Assembly: GCA_034520365.1 (NCBI GenBank)
Contig: JAXHNP010000007.1
Location: forward strand, 310,001 to 374,000
From: Desulfobacterales bacterium
Lineage (GTDB): Bacteria; Desulfobacterota; Desulfobacteria; Desulfobacterales; Desulfosalsimonadaceae
Direction: 5' to 3'
Length of the DNA stretch: 64,000 bases
This document shows, in pieces, positions 34,450 through 43,255 of the stretch. The number at the start of each line of letters is the position of its first letter. Position 1 is the stretch's first letter. A program made the position numbers and the translations under genes. The notes under the pieces are model-generated. The model did not search any database and was not told the origin of the DNA. It saw only the letters and a program-made list of their open reading frames with translations.

Positions 34450-34737
34450 GAGAAACAGGTATTCCGCAAAACCGATGAAACCGGCATGTATGTCGAAGAT
34501 ATTATCGGATTAAAGGATGAAGCAGCGCCGGCAGGCTGCCGGCCATTGCTGGAGACCGTGATGGAAGACGGGAAACGGAAGGAGCCTGAGGTAAGCCTTG
34601 AATCCATCAGAAGCAACGTGAGCAAAAACTTATCCAGCCTCGCGGATTCATATAAAATTTTGAGCTCAGCTCTTGATTTTCCGGTAAAAATAAGTGATCA
34701 ACTATTAACAATCCAAAAGAATTTCGATGATAATTAA
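34450..34737 (+). pseudogene. Duplicated, diverged 3' end of pncB
   Basis: Codes for EKQVFRKTDETGMYVEDIIG and on to a stop at 34737, nearly matching the pncB C-terminus from residue 353 on. The nucleotide match begins at 33439/34450, is strong through GATGAAGCAGCGCCGGCAGG, and fades toward the stop. An open frame extends back to 34300, but those 50 residues are unlike pncB, so no full enzyme is encoded. It looks like the original or incoming 3' end displaced by the DUF6883-DUF4926 insert. Confidence 0.8.
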
Positions 34738-34823
34738 AGATAGGCAGTAATACCCTTTTGCTTGTAGCCCTCTCACCATCTAAGCCTTTGAATCTGCCTA
34801 TAAAAACTCAACAGGAAACACTC

Positions 34824-37800
34824 ATGCAAAAATTTTTAATTCGTCGAAAAATTTTACTATTGGCAGTTGCGGCCTTCTTTCTATTAGGTACAGCCCAACC
34901 TCTTTTTGCGGCTTTTCCCACGGACTGGTCCTATCGAAAAAGCCATGTCATCAATTCCGCCGCCGGCGCGGGGACGGATTCCGGGGAAAATGTGTATCTG
35001 GACGGCAATTGCCAGGCAGATTTCGGCGATGTCCGGTTTGTTTCCTCGGACGGTGTCACGGAACTGGATTATTGGATGGAAACCGGCAGTCTGGACCCCG
35101 GGGTCAGCGCGGTTTTCTGGGTCAAGGTGGCTGATGATCTGGGTGCGGCCAATCAAACTATTTATATTTATTATGGAAACACAACGGGAACCGTCACCAC
35201 CACTTCGAATGGCGACAACACCTTTATTTTTTTCGATGACTTTGACGGGGATCTGTCGACGAAATGGACGGTTGAAAAAACCCTGGATGGCGGGTTTATC
35301 GCCATTCAACCCGGCGATTTTCTGCGATGCGGCGGCGGCCAGACAGGCGGGACATTTGGGCATACCTCTCTGGGATCATCGCCGGCCTACGACAATTTCA
35401 CAGACGGCGCCATCGAAGTCCGGCTGAAACAATCCGTCAATGCATTGGGAGAAATTGCCTATCGCGGAAACTACGTTCCGAATGCCGGCACCGGCTATAA
35501 AGGTCGATTTGACTGCCGGACCGGCAATGAAACACCCCATATGCGACCACCGTATTATAATTGGGCAGGATTCGGGACTGCCGTCACCCGGTTCGGTAGC
35601 GGCACGAACACCTGGTACCGGGGGAGCGTGACGGTCACCTCTTCCGGCGGCTCTTACACCCACCGCATATTTAAAAACGACGCTCTGATGAGCACCACCA
35701 CCGATACAACCTATGCCGGAGATGGTGAAATCGCCCTTCAAAACCATTATGGGTCTTTTTCGGATTACGACTGGGTAGCGGTGCGGAATTTCGTGTATCC
35801 GGAGCCGGCCCATGACGCCTGGGGGGCGGAATCTTCTCTCCAGGCGGATGTTTCGGCCACCAAAAGCGTGGCGTTGAGCAAGGATGCGGATGGAAACGGG
35901 GTCATCACCCCCGGAGACACCATGCAATACAATGTTAAAATTTACAACACCGGCAATGTGGTCGCACTGGGGACGGAGCTTACCGATAACCTCCCGGCCG
36001 AAACCACCTATACAGGTTCATGGACCGCCACAAACGGCACGGTGACTCACAACGCCGGGCAGATTTCATGGACCGGTTCTGTCACCGCGGATCCAACAGG
36101 CGTTATAAAGACCGAGATCACCTTTGATGTGACTGTCAACAGTGGAACATCTATATCGACCGTGGTTTCCAACCAGGGAACCGTGTCCTATGATTCCGAC
36201 AATGACGGAACAAACGGCCCCGCTGCCGATATTCTCACGGATGGCGATCCCTATACGGCAGGCATCCAGACCACAGACTTCACCGTTGGCGGTTCAGCCC
36301 AGGCCACCGGCACCAAGACCGCCGCATTGGCCGTGGATGCGGATGGAAACGGGGTCATCACCCCCGGAGACACCCTGGAATATACCATCGTGATTACGAA
36401 TATGACCGGGTTTGTTCCTATTGCCGCAATAGAGATTACGGACGTGATCCCGCCCAACACAACCTATGACGACACGTTTACTCCCACTGTCACAGACTAT
36501 GAGGTAACGCCTGGTGTTCCTAACCCCCTAAACACAGACCACACCATTGAAATTTTTCCGCCTTTGCCAACAGGTCGTTATCCAGAGGAACTGGTCATCA
36601 AAGGCATTGATATCGGCCCGGTAGCTGATTCCCCGGACAATATTGTCGAAATTAAATTCAGGGTCATATTGGACGACCCAATGGCCGCTGGCGTGACCCA
36701 GATCAGCAACCAGGCCGTCGGGTTCTACGACAGCGATTCCGATGGAACCAATGATACCTATCAGGGGACGGATGGCGATCCGGGAACTTTAGGAAATCAG
36801 CCCACCGTCAGCGACATTTATATCGGCACAATTTCCGGAACCGTGTTTGATGATAATGGCACCGGCACTGGTGGCATTGACGGAGATGGCAACCAGAACG
36901 GCGCCGAGCCGGGGATATCCGATGTGACAGTGACTCTGTATGATTATTTGATTGATTCGTTTTATTTTTATGGAGACACCATAACCGATTCTGACGGGAA
37001 CTTTATTTTTACGGAACTTGCACCCGGAGATTACGACGTGAGGGAAACCGATCCTGATTATTATGTGTCAACGACGCCCAACGATGTATCTGTCACATTA
37101 GAGGACTCACCTTCGACCGGCGACAGCGAGGTCGTTAATTACGGGGATCAGGTTAACGGAAATGCCGACCTGGAAGTCGTCAAACACTGCACAACCGTCA
37201 CCCCGGACGGGACCAACCAGCTGGTTTTTGTGATCACGGTGACCAATGACGGACCCGATCCGGCAACCAACGTGGCGTTGACTGATGATCTTACATCCTT
37301 GATCAGCGCAGGGCTCAGCAATATCGAATATACCTTGGATGGCGGGGCACGCAACTCATGGACAAGCCCCCTGACATTAGGCGATATGGCGACATATCCG
37401 GACCCGTCCTATTCCCATACCGTCCGTATTTATGCGGATGTATCAGAGACATTTTCACCTACGGAAAACACGGCCACCGTGGTTTCTGATATTTTTGATC
37501 CCGCAACCGGGGACAACACATCTTCCTGCACAAACCAGCCTTGCCCGGGGGCACGGAGGGCAATGCAGTTTAACCCGGCGACCAATGCCAGCGTTACGGT
37601 CGCTTCCGCGCCTTCCCTTCAATTGACCACATCGGGTACGGTCGAAGCCTGGATAAATGTCGACGAATTCCAGGCCAATTCAGAATTAATCAGTAAGGGG
37701 AACACGGCTGAAACCTTTAATATCGGACTTTGCGGCGGCGATTCCGGAGATAAATTTTCCGGAGGCACCGCACAAAATATCGGCTTTGCCCTCTATGACA

Positions 37801-40379
37801 CCGGCGACAACCAGCATCTATTTATTGCGGATGACACCCTTGCTGCCAGGCAATGGTATCACATTGCCTGCGTGTGGGATCTAAACGCGTCTCCACAGGT
37901 CTTGATTTATATCAACGGCATTGAAGCCGCCATCACCACCAGCTCCACAGGCGTTTCTGATGTCCAGGCCACCACCGAAGATCTGGTCATCGGTTTCAAC
38001 CAGCTGACAGGCGGAAGCTTTACCGGCACCATGGACGAGGTTCGGATCTGGGATGAGGCCAGAACCCAGGCCCGGATAAGGGACACCATGTGCCATAAAA
38101 TCACGGACGCGGAATCCGACTACCTCGATCTTGTGGGCAACTGGCGGTTTGACGAACAGTGCGGTGTTGTCTGCAACGACGCTTCCGCGTATGGGAATAT
38201 CGGCATCACCAATGCCGAGCGGGTCTGCTCTGAAGCGCCCATTGGCGATGACAGCGCTTATGATTATAATGGAAGCGGTGCCGGCGGAAGCTTTCAGGTA
38301 TTGAATTTTGCTTCAAACTTAGCAGACAATATAACGGTGACCGAAGACGGCGGTGACTGGGATCCGTCACTGGATTCCTGCCTCCATGCCTACCGGGTGG
38401 ATATCCCCCCGGAAAGTGTGGGCCAACCGTTATTCTGGAAAAGCCTGGGATTGGCTCCCCATTACTGGGGCGTTTTCAAATCCGGCGGTACTGATCCGAC
38501 CTATAAAGTGGTTTACACTTATACCGGCTATCCATACACCAATGAAGAAACCTTTAATCTGGCATTTCGCAACCACAACTGTGAATCCTGGAAAAGCGCC
38601 AATGCGGATCAGGATAAAGTTAACGACCTTCTGACCCGGGCCGGATTCAGCGGCACGGAATTCATCCTGGGCCAGGATGTGGATCCGAGAAATGCCATTG
38701 ATTTCGACGGGACGGATGATTACATAGAGGTCAGCGACACGGTAACCAATGGCGATCTTGATCTCACCACTACCGGAACCATAGAAGCATGGGTGAATAT
38801 TTCAACACATCAGGCCAACGCGGGCATTATTCATAAAGGCGATGGCACAAATGATTCCTATTCCCTCTACATGAGCGGCGCTTCCAATGATCAAGTATAC
38901 TTTACTGTTGATGACGGATCAACGCCTAACACGATCAACAGTACCACCACACTAAAAGCAGGTACCTGGTATCATGTTGCCGGAACTTGGAACGATGGTG
39001 CGGACACGATGACGCTTTATATCAATGGGGTTCAGGAAACAACAGGCTCCACAGTTACTGCTCAGGAGACGGATAATAATCTTTTCATTGGGGTTAACCA
39101 GACAGGGCCGAATTATTTTAACGGCAAAATCGATGAAGTCCGTATCTGGGACGTTGCCAGAAATCAGGATGCAATTCGCGACACTATGTGCAAAAAAGTT
39201 ACCAGCAGCGACACCGGATGGTCCAATCTTGTGGGCTACTGGCGATTTGACGAGGAAACCAACAGCGTCAACTGCCCGGACGCATCCGGCAATGGAAACG
39301 ACGGCACGATGACGAATTTCGGCACCGACGGCAGCACTGATATTCTGGCGGCCCGGGTCTGCTCTTCCGCCCCCATTGGTGATGACAGCGCATGGGATTA
39401 TTACGATGGCGGACCGGGGACGGTTTCCACCCAACTGGCCCATCTAGATGGCGATTATATATTCGCCACAGAAAACAGCGGGCCTTGGACGGAGGATTTC
39501 TCGGGTCTCCAAATCTACCGTGTCGACGAAGCACCGGTTTACCCGCCGGATATCGGAACGAATCCCTACCCCAGCGCACCAAGTGATCCTTATCCCAGGT
39601 CTCCGAATGGCCTGACCCCGCCGATAGACCCCAATAATGATTTAGATTTTGATGATAATTGGTCTTCTATTGATTATTCTCGGTACTGGGGTGTATTTGC
39701 TACTGACTGGGGAACAGCCCCTCCGAGTTATGATGTCATGTATTATTACACGGGCAATCCCAATGTTCCGGATAAAGCGGATCCGTCTGATCCTGAAGCT
39801 CCTCAGATCGGTCTGGCTGAACGGCCAGATTATTGTTTCGCAACATGGTCGGATTCCGGTGCGAATTGGGCTTTTGGTACCGGACGCCTGGAGTTGTTCA
39901 ACCAGGATCAAAACACACCAAAAAAGACAAATCCGGAATATGTCCTTGGGGGTAAAAACCAACCCTTGGCCATATCTCTTATCTCCTTTACCGCCGACCC
40001 TGATGCGGACAGGGAGTGCATAGACATTGCCTGGGAGACCGCCACCGAGGTTGAAACCATCGGGTATTATCTGTGGCGCAGCACGAGCCGGGACGGGGAA
40101 TATGAAAGAATCGAGGACAGCTTTGTCAGCGCAAAATCCATCGATTCAACCCAGGGGGCCAAATACGCCTACCGGGACTGTGATATCTATCTGGGTGATG
40201 ATATGAATTATTTCTATAAACTCGAAGAAGTGGATATGGACAACACCCGAGACAATCCGTTTTACGGCCCCATCGGCCCGGTTTCCGAACACGGCAGTGC
40301 TGATCAGGTGACAAGTGCCAGGAATCGCAGCAATAGTTCAGGCAGCAGCTCAACCTGCTTTATTTCCATACTGAAATAA
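34824..40379 (+). CDS. Giant modular secreted protein (DUF2341, DUF11, SdrD-B-like, LamG, FN3-like)
   Basis: 1851 residues. Signal peptide 1-30 (RRKILLLAVAAFFLLGTAQP, cleavage after FA). DUF2341 at about 32-150 (FPTDWSYRKSHVIN). DUF11-type repeats lie near 340-500, 500-665 and 775-905, with an SdrD B-like domain near 668-770 (SGTVFDDNGTGTGGIDGDGN). Two tandem copies of a LamG-type lectin module plus an APIGDDSA(Y/W)DY segment are at about 910-1285 and 1289-1700, and an FN3-like domain near 1716-1810. It ends in a Ser/Asn-rich linker, then CFISILK. Probably a cell-surface or extracellular adhesin or scaffold. ATG 34824 follows AGGA; a TTG at 34758 is less likely. Confidence 0.85.
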   Translation: MQKFLIRRKILLLAVAAFFLLGTAQPLFAAFPTDWSYRKSHVINSAAGAGTDSGENVYLDGNCQADFGDVRFVSSDGVTELDYWMETGSLDPGVSAVFWVKVADDLGAANQTIYIYYGNTTGTVTTTSNGDNTFIFFDDFDGDLSTKWTVEKTLDGGFIAIQPGDFLRCGGGQTGGTFGHTSLGSSPAYDNFTDGAIEVRLKQSVNALGEIAYRGNYVPNAGTGYKGRFDCRTGNETPHMRPPYYNWAGFGTAVTRFGSGTNTWYRGSVTVTSSGGSYTHRIFKNDALMSTTTDTTYAGDGEIALQNHYGSFSDYDWVAVRNFVYPEPAHDAWGAESSLQADVSATKSVALSKDADGNGVITPGDTMQYNVKIYNTGNVVALGTELTDNLPAETTYTGSWTATNGTVTHNAGQISWTGSVTADPTGVIKTEITFDVTVNSGTSISTVVSNQGTVSYDSDNDGTNGPAADILTDGDPYTAGIQTTDFTVGGSAQATGTKTAALAVDADGNGVITPGDTLEYTIVITNMTGFVPIAAIEITDVIPPNTTYDDTFTPTVTDYEVTPGVPNPLNTDHTIEIFPPLPTGRYPEELVIKGIDIGPVADSPDNIVEIKFRVILDDPMAAGVTQISNQAVGFYDSDSDGTNDTYQGTDGDPGTLGNQPTVSDIYIGTISGTVFDDNGTGTGGIDGDGNQNGAEPGISDVTVTLYDYLIDSFYFYGDTITDSDGNFIFTELAPGDYDVRETDPDYYVSTTPNDVSVTLEDSPSTGDSEVVNYGDQVNGNADLEVVKHCTTVTPDGTNQLVFVITVTNDGPDPATNVALTDDLTSLISAGLSNIEYTLDGGARNSWTSPLTLGDMATYPDPSYSHTVRIYADVSETFSPTENTATVVSDIFDPATGDNTSSCTNQPCPGARRAMQFNPATNASVTVASAPSLQLTTSGTVEAWINVDEFQANSELISKGNTAETFNIGLCGGDSGDKFSGGTAQNIGFALYDTGDNQHLFIADDTLAARQWYHIACVWDLNASPQVLIYINGIEAAITTSSTGVSDVQATTEDLVIGFNQLTGGSFTGTMDEVRIWDEARTQARIRDTMCHKITDAESDYLDLVGNWRFDEQCGVVCNDASAYGNIGITNAERVCSEAPIGDDSAYDYNGSGAGGSFQVLNFASNLADNITVTEDGGDWDPSLDSCLHAYRVDIPPESVGQPLFWKSLGLAPHYWGVFKSGGTDPTYKVVYTYTGYPYTNEETFNLAFRNHNCESWKSANADQDKVNDLLTRAGFSGTEFILGQDVDPRNAIDFDGTDDYIEVSDTVTNGDLDLTTTGTIEAWVNISTHQANAGIIHKGDGTNDSYSLYMSGASNDQVYFTVDDGSTPNTINSTTTLKAGTWYHVAGTWNDGADTMTLYINGVQETTGSTVTAQETDNNLFIGVNQTGPNYFNGKIDEVRIWDVARNQDAIRDTMCKKVTSSDTGWSNLVGYWRFDEETNSVNCPDASGNGNDGTMTNFGTDGSTDILAARVCSSAPIGDDSAWDYYDGGPGTVSTQLAHLDGDYIFATENSGPWTEDFSGLQIYRVDEAPVYPPDIGTNPYPSAPSDPYPRSPNGLTPPIDPNNDLDFDDNWSSIDYSRYWGVFATDWGTAPPSYDVMYYYTGNPNVPDKADPSDPEAPQIGLAERPDYCFATWSDSGANWAFGTGRLELFNQDQNTPKKTNPEYVLGGKNQPLAISLISFTADPDADRECIDIAWETATEVETIGYYLWRSTSRDGEYERIEDSFVSAKSIDSTQGAKYAYRDCDIYLGDDMNYFYKLEEVDMDNTRDNPFYGPIGPVSEHGSADQVTSARNRSNSSGSSSTCFISILK

Positions 40380-40384
40380 ACTTT

Positions 40385-40491
40385 AATCACCATGTCATTA
40401 ACCTTAGCCTTCCGTCACTGTCATTTCGAGGAACGACAGTGACGAGAAATCTTAAAAATTAAAAGATTCCTCGCTGTCGCTCGGAATGACA
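40385..40491. repeat. Family B2 element, right end missing
   Basis: Left end ATCACCATGTCATTAACCTT, then CTGTCATTTCGAGGAACGAC ... CGCTCGGAATGACAG. Lies between the giant protein gene and the C25 peptidase gene. Confidence 0.65.
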
Positions 40492-40539
40492 GCAGCGAAG
40501 GCTTTGCAAGCTATAAATTTAGCGAAACCCCACTGAGAT

Positions 40540-43065
40540 ATGGTCACCGTTAACAGTAAATCCCGCCAGGAGGCAAAAATTCGAAAAGCCATATATTTTA
40601 CCCTGATTTTCTTTCTCGTGCTGCCGTTAATCACCTATGCCGCAGAAACGGACCCCCGCCCTAACAAGACCGGCCTAAAAATTGAAATTAAAAAAAGCGG
40701 ATTCTACCGGATTACCGGCCAGGATTTGGCGGATGCCGGGGTTGATCCGGCAAACATCGACCCGCAAACCCTGCGCCTGTTTCATCTGGATACGGAAGCG
40801 GCCGTCCGGGTGGCGGCATCCGGCGGCAGTTCACTTCAACCTTCTGATGTGATTGAGTTTTATGCCGGGGGCCTTGATAATCAGTTTACCGGCACGGATG
40901 TTTATTGGCTTTATTGGAACGGATCGGAAGGTAAACGAATTTCTTCGGTGAACGGGACCATTACGGGCACAGATAAGTCCCTCACGAAATTCAATGAACT
41001 TTTAACCTTTGAAGAAAACCGTGAGATCTGGACGGATACCCCGGGCGCGCCGGAGGCTGACTACTGGTTCTGGGAGAAGCTCACCGGTCGGCAAACGGCT
41101 GATTATGAAATTTTTGCCCCGACCCCGGCCGGAAACGCGGCCGGTGCAAAATTACGGATTTTCTTACAAGGAAAGGCCAAAACCGCGGACTCGCCGGTGC
41201 ATGAAACCACCATTTCCTTGAACGGGCAAACCCTTGGCACGGATACCTGGACCGGCAACACCGCTTATACCCAAGTCGCTGAAATTCCCGACGGCCTGCT
41301 TTCGCCCGGCCGCAATACGGTAACCCTTGAATCAAGCGGAAACACCATTGACGTGATCTATGTCAACCGGATTGAAATCACCTACCCCAGGCGGCTGCAG
41401 GCCTCTGGCAGCAGCTTGACCTTTCAGATGGATACAGACACCGAAGAGCCGGTCAAACTATCCGGATTCAACCAGGAGAATATCCGGATTTTTGATATCA
41501 CGCGGCCTGATGGTCCCCGGCGGGTGGCCGATATTTCGGTGACGGCGGACGGCAGCCGGTACAGCGCTGCATTTACCCATCCATCCGGCGGCAAAACCTA
41601 CATTGCACTGACGCCGGCGGCATTAAAAACCCCGCACCAAATCACCCGCCGCCCCAAAACCGACCTGAAAAACGCTTCAAACGGGGCGGATTACATTATT
41701 ATTACCTCGGCCGAGCTGGCACCGGGGCTTTCCAAGCTGGCGGAGCTCCGGCGGCGGCAGGGCTTTCGGGTGGAAACCGTGTCAATTGAAGATATTTACA
41801 ATACCTTCAGCTTCGGCCGCTTCGATCCGGCGGCGATCCGGGACTTTCTGGATTATGCGTATCACAACTGGCAGAAGCCGGCCCCGCAGTTCGTCCTTTT
41901 GGCAGGGGATGCCAATATTGATTACCGCGATTATATCGGCACCGGCAAAAAAAATATTGTGCCGGTGCATTTGAGCGCCACCCCGGAGCTGGGGCTGACC
42001 CCGTCGGATAACTGGTATGCCGCGGTGGACGGCGATGACCCGATTCCGGATCTGTATATCGGCCGGATTCCCGGCAATACGGTTGAAACGCTGCGAAATA
42101 TTGCCGACAAAACCGTCCGGTATGAAACCGGCGATTTTTCCCCCAGACAGGCGCTTTTTGTGGCAGATGATGACGAGCGGATATTCGAGACCCTCAATGA
42201 GGATCTGATCGGCTATCTGCCCGGTGGCTTTAGCGAAAACCGGGTTTACACCCGGCGCTACGAGGACGTCAGGCAAGCCACTTCCGATATTCTGGAAAAG
42301 ATCGATACCGGCATGCTGCTTACCAACTTTATGGGCCACGGGGATGTGACCCGCTGGGGGGCGGAACCTGTCGGCGGGGGCGGGGAGTCCATCCTGGACC
42401 CCGGCGATTTAAACCAGCTCTCCAATCTCAACCGCCCCACATTTGTCACCGCGCTTAACTGCTTAAACGGCTATTTTGGCCAGTCCTTTAATTACAGCCT
42501 GGCCGAAGAATTTGTCATGGCCAAAGACGCCGGGGCTGTGGCCTGCTATGCGCCGAGCGGGCTCTCCCTTCAGTGGGAGCATGAAAATTTCGGGAGAAAC
42601 CTCTTTTCCCGCATATTTACCGAAAAGACCAACATTATCGGTGCGGCCGCAACAGAAGCCAAGATCGATACCTTTTTCCAGGGCGGGACGGAAAAGATCC
42701 TCACGGTTTTTAACCTGATCGGCGACCCGGCCACCCGCCTGGCGATCTTCCGGGATCCGGGGGAAAAGGTCGCGGCCTATACCATTAAGGCTGATGCCGG
42801 CATCGGCGGCAGTATCTCACCCTCAGGCGAGGTGCCGGTGTTTGAAAATGCGGATGAAACGTTTACCATAGAGGCCGAAGAGGGCTATGAAGTGGCGGAA
42901 GTCATCGTGGACGGGGCTTCTCAGGGGGCAATCACCGAATACACATTCAGCGACGTAACCAATGACCATGAGATCCGGGTCGAATTCCAGGCGGCCGGGT
43001 CTTCGGATGGCGGGGGTGGCGGCGGCGGGTGTTTTATTGGATCGGTTTCAGGTGTTAGGTTTTAG
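40540..43065 (+). CDS. C25-family (gingipain-like) cysteine peptidase
   Basis: 841 residues. Signal peptide 1-32 (ending LITYA). A beta-rich N-terminal region runs to about 380, and the caspase-like C25 domain from about 385 to 720. The catalytic His is H600 in NFMGHGDVTRWG and the catalytic Cys is C641 in TALNCLNGYFGQ. After it comes an InlB-type beta repeat (near 750-818), then a poly-Gly linker and CFIGSV. The final GVRF and stop are encoded by a GTTAGG repeat, so the natural tail appears cut short. It shares this linker-CFI tail with the giant protein upstream, suggesting a protease/substrate or sorting partnership (inference). Confidence 0.87.
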   Translation: MVTVNSKSRQEAKIRKAIYFTLIFFLVLPLITYAAETDPRPNKTGLKIEIKKSGFYRITGQDLADAGVDPANIDPQTLRLFHLDTEAAVRVAASGGSSLQPSDVIEFYAGGLDNQFTGTDVYWLYWNGSEGKRISSVNGTITGTDKSLTKFNELLTFEENREIWTDTPGAPEADYWFWEKLTGRQTADYEIFAPTPAGNAAGAKLRIFLQGKAKTADSPVHETTISLNGQTLGTDTWTGNTAYTQVAEIPDGLLSPGRNTVTLESSGNTIDVIYVNRIEITYPRRLQASGSSLTFQMDTDTEEPVKLSGFNQENIRIFDITRPDGPRRVADISVTADGSRYSAAFTHPSGGKTYIALTPAALKTPHQITRRPKTDLKNASNGADYIIITSAELAPGLSKLAELRRRQGFRVETVSIEDIYNTFSFGRFDPAAIRDFLDYAYHNWQKPAPQFVLLAGDANIDYRDYIGTGKKNIVPVHLSATPELGLTPSDNWYAAVDGDDPIPDLYIGRIPGNTVETLRNIADKTVRYETGDFSPRQALFVADDDERIFETLNEDLIGYLPGGFSENRVYTRRYEDVRQATSDILEKIDTGMLLTNFMGHGDVTRWGAEPVGGGGESILDPGDLNQLSNLNRPTFVTALNCLNGYFGQSFNYSLAEEFVMAKDAGAVACYAPSGLSLQWEHENFGRNLFSRIFTEKTNIIGAAATEAKIDTFFQGGTEKILTVFNLIGDPATRLAIFRDPGEKVAAYTIKADAGIGGSISPSGEVPVFENADETFTIEAEEGYEVAEVIVDGASQGAITEYTFSDVTNDHEIRVEFQAAGSSDGGGGGGGCFIGSVSGVRF

Positions 43066-43087
43066 GTGTTAGGTGTTAGGTGTTAGG
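43048..43087. repeat. Family C GTTAGG repeat
   Basis: Repeated GGTGTTAGG units, which encode the last residues and stop codon of the C25 peptidase gene. Confidence 0.65.
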
Positions 43088-43122
43088 CATTTGGCGGATG
43101 CGCTGGCGCTTATCCGCCCTAC
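43086..43122. repeat. Family D GGCGGATGCGC palindrome
   Basis: TTGGCGGATGCGCTGGCGCT then TATCCGCCCTAC. Second copy of the REP-like palindrome at 23062. Confidence 0.6.
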
Positions 43123-43255
43123 TATGCTATTTAAAAACCGTCCATTCTGTCATTTTGAGCCCGCCAGGGCGAATTTTTGTTAGATTAAGAGCAAGATTAA
43201 GATGGTATGGACCCGTCAACATTTTCCAATCCAAAAGACAAGGGGGGGAGAAAAC

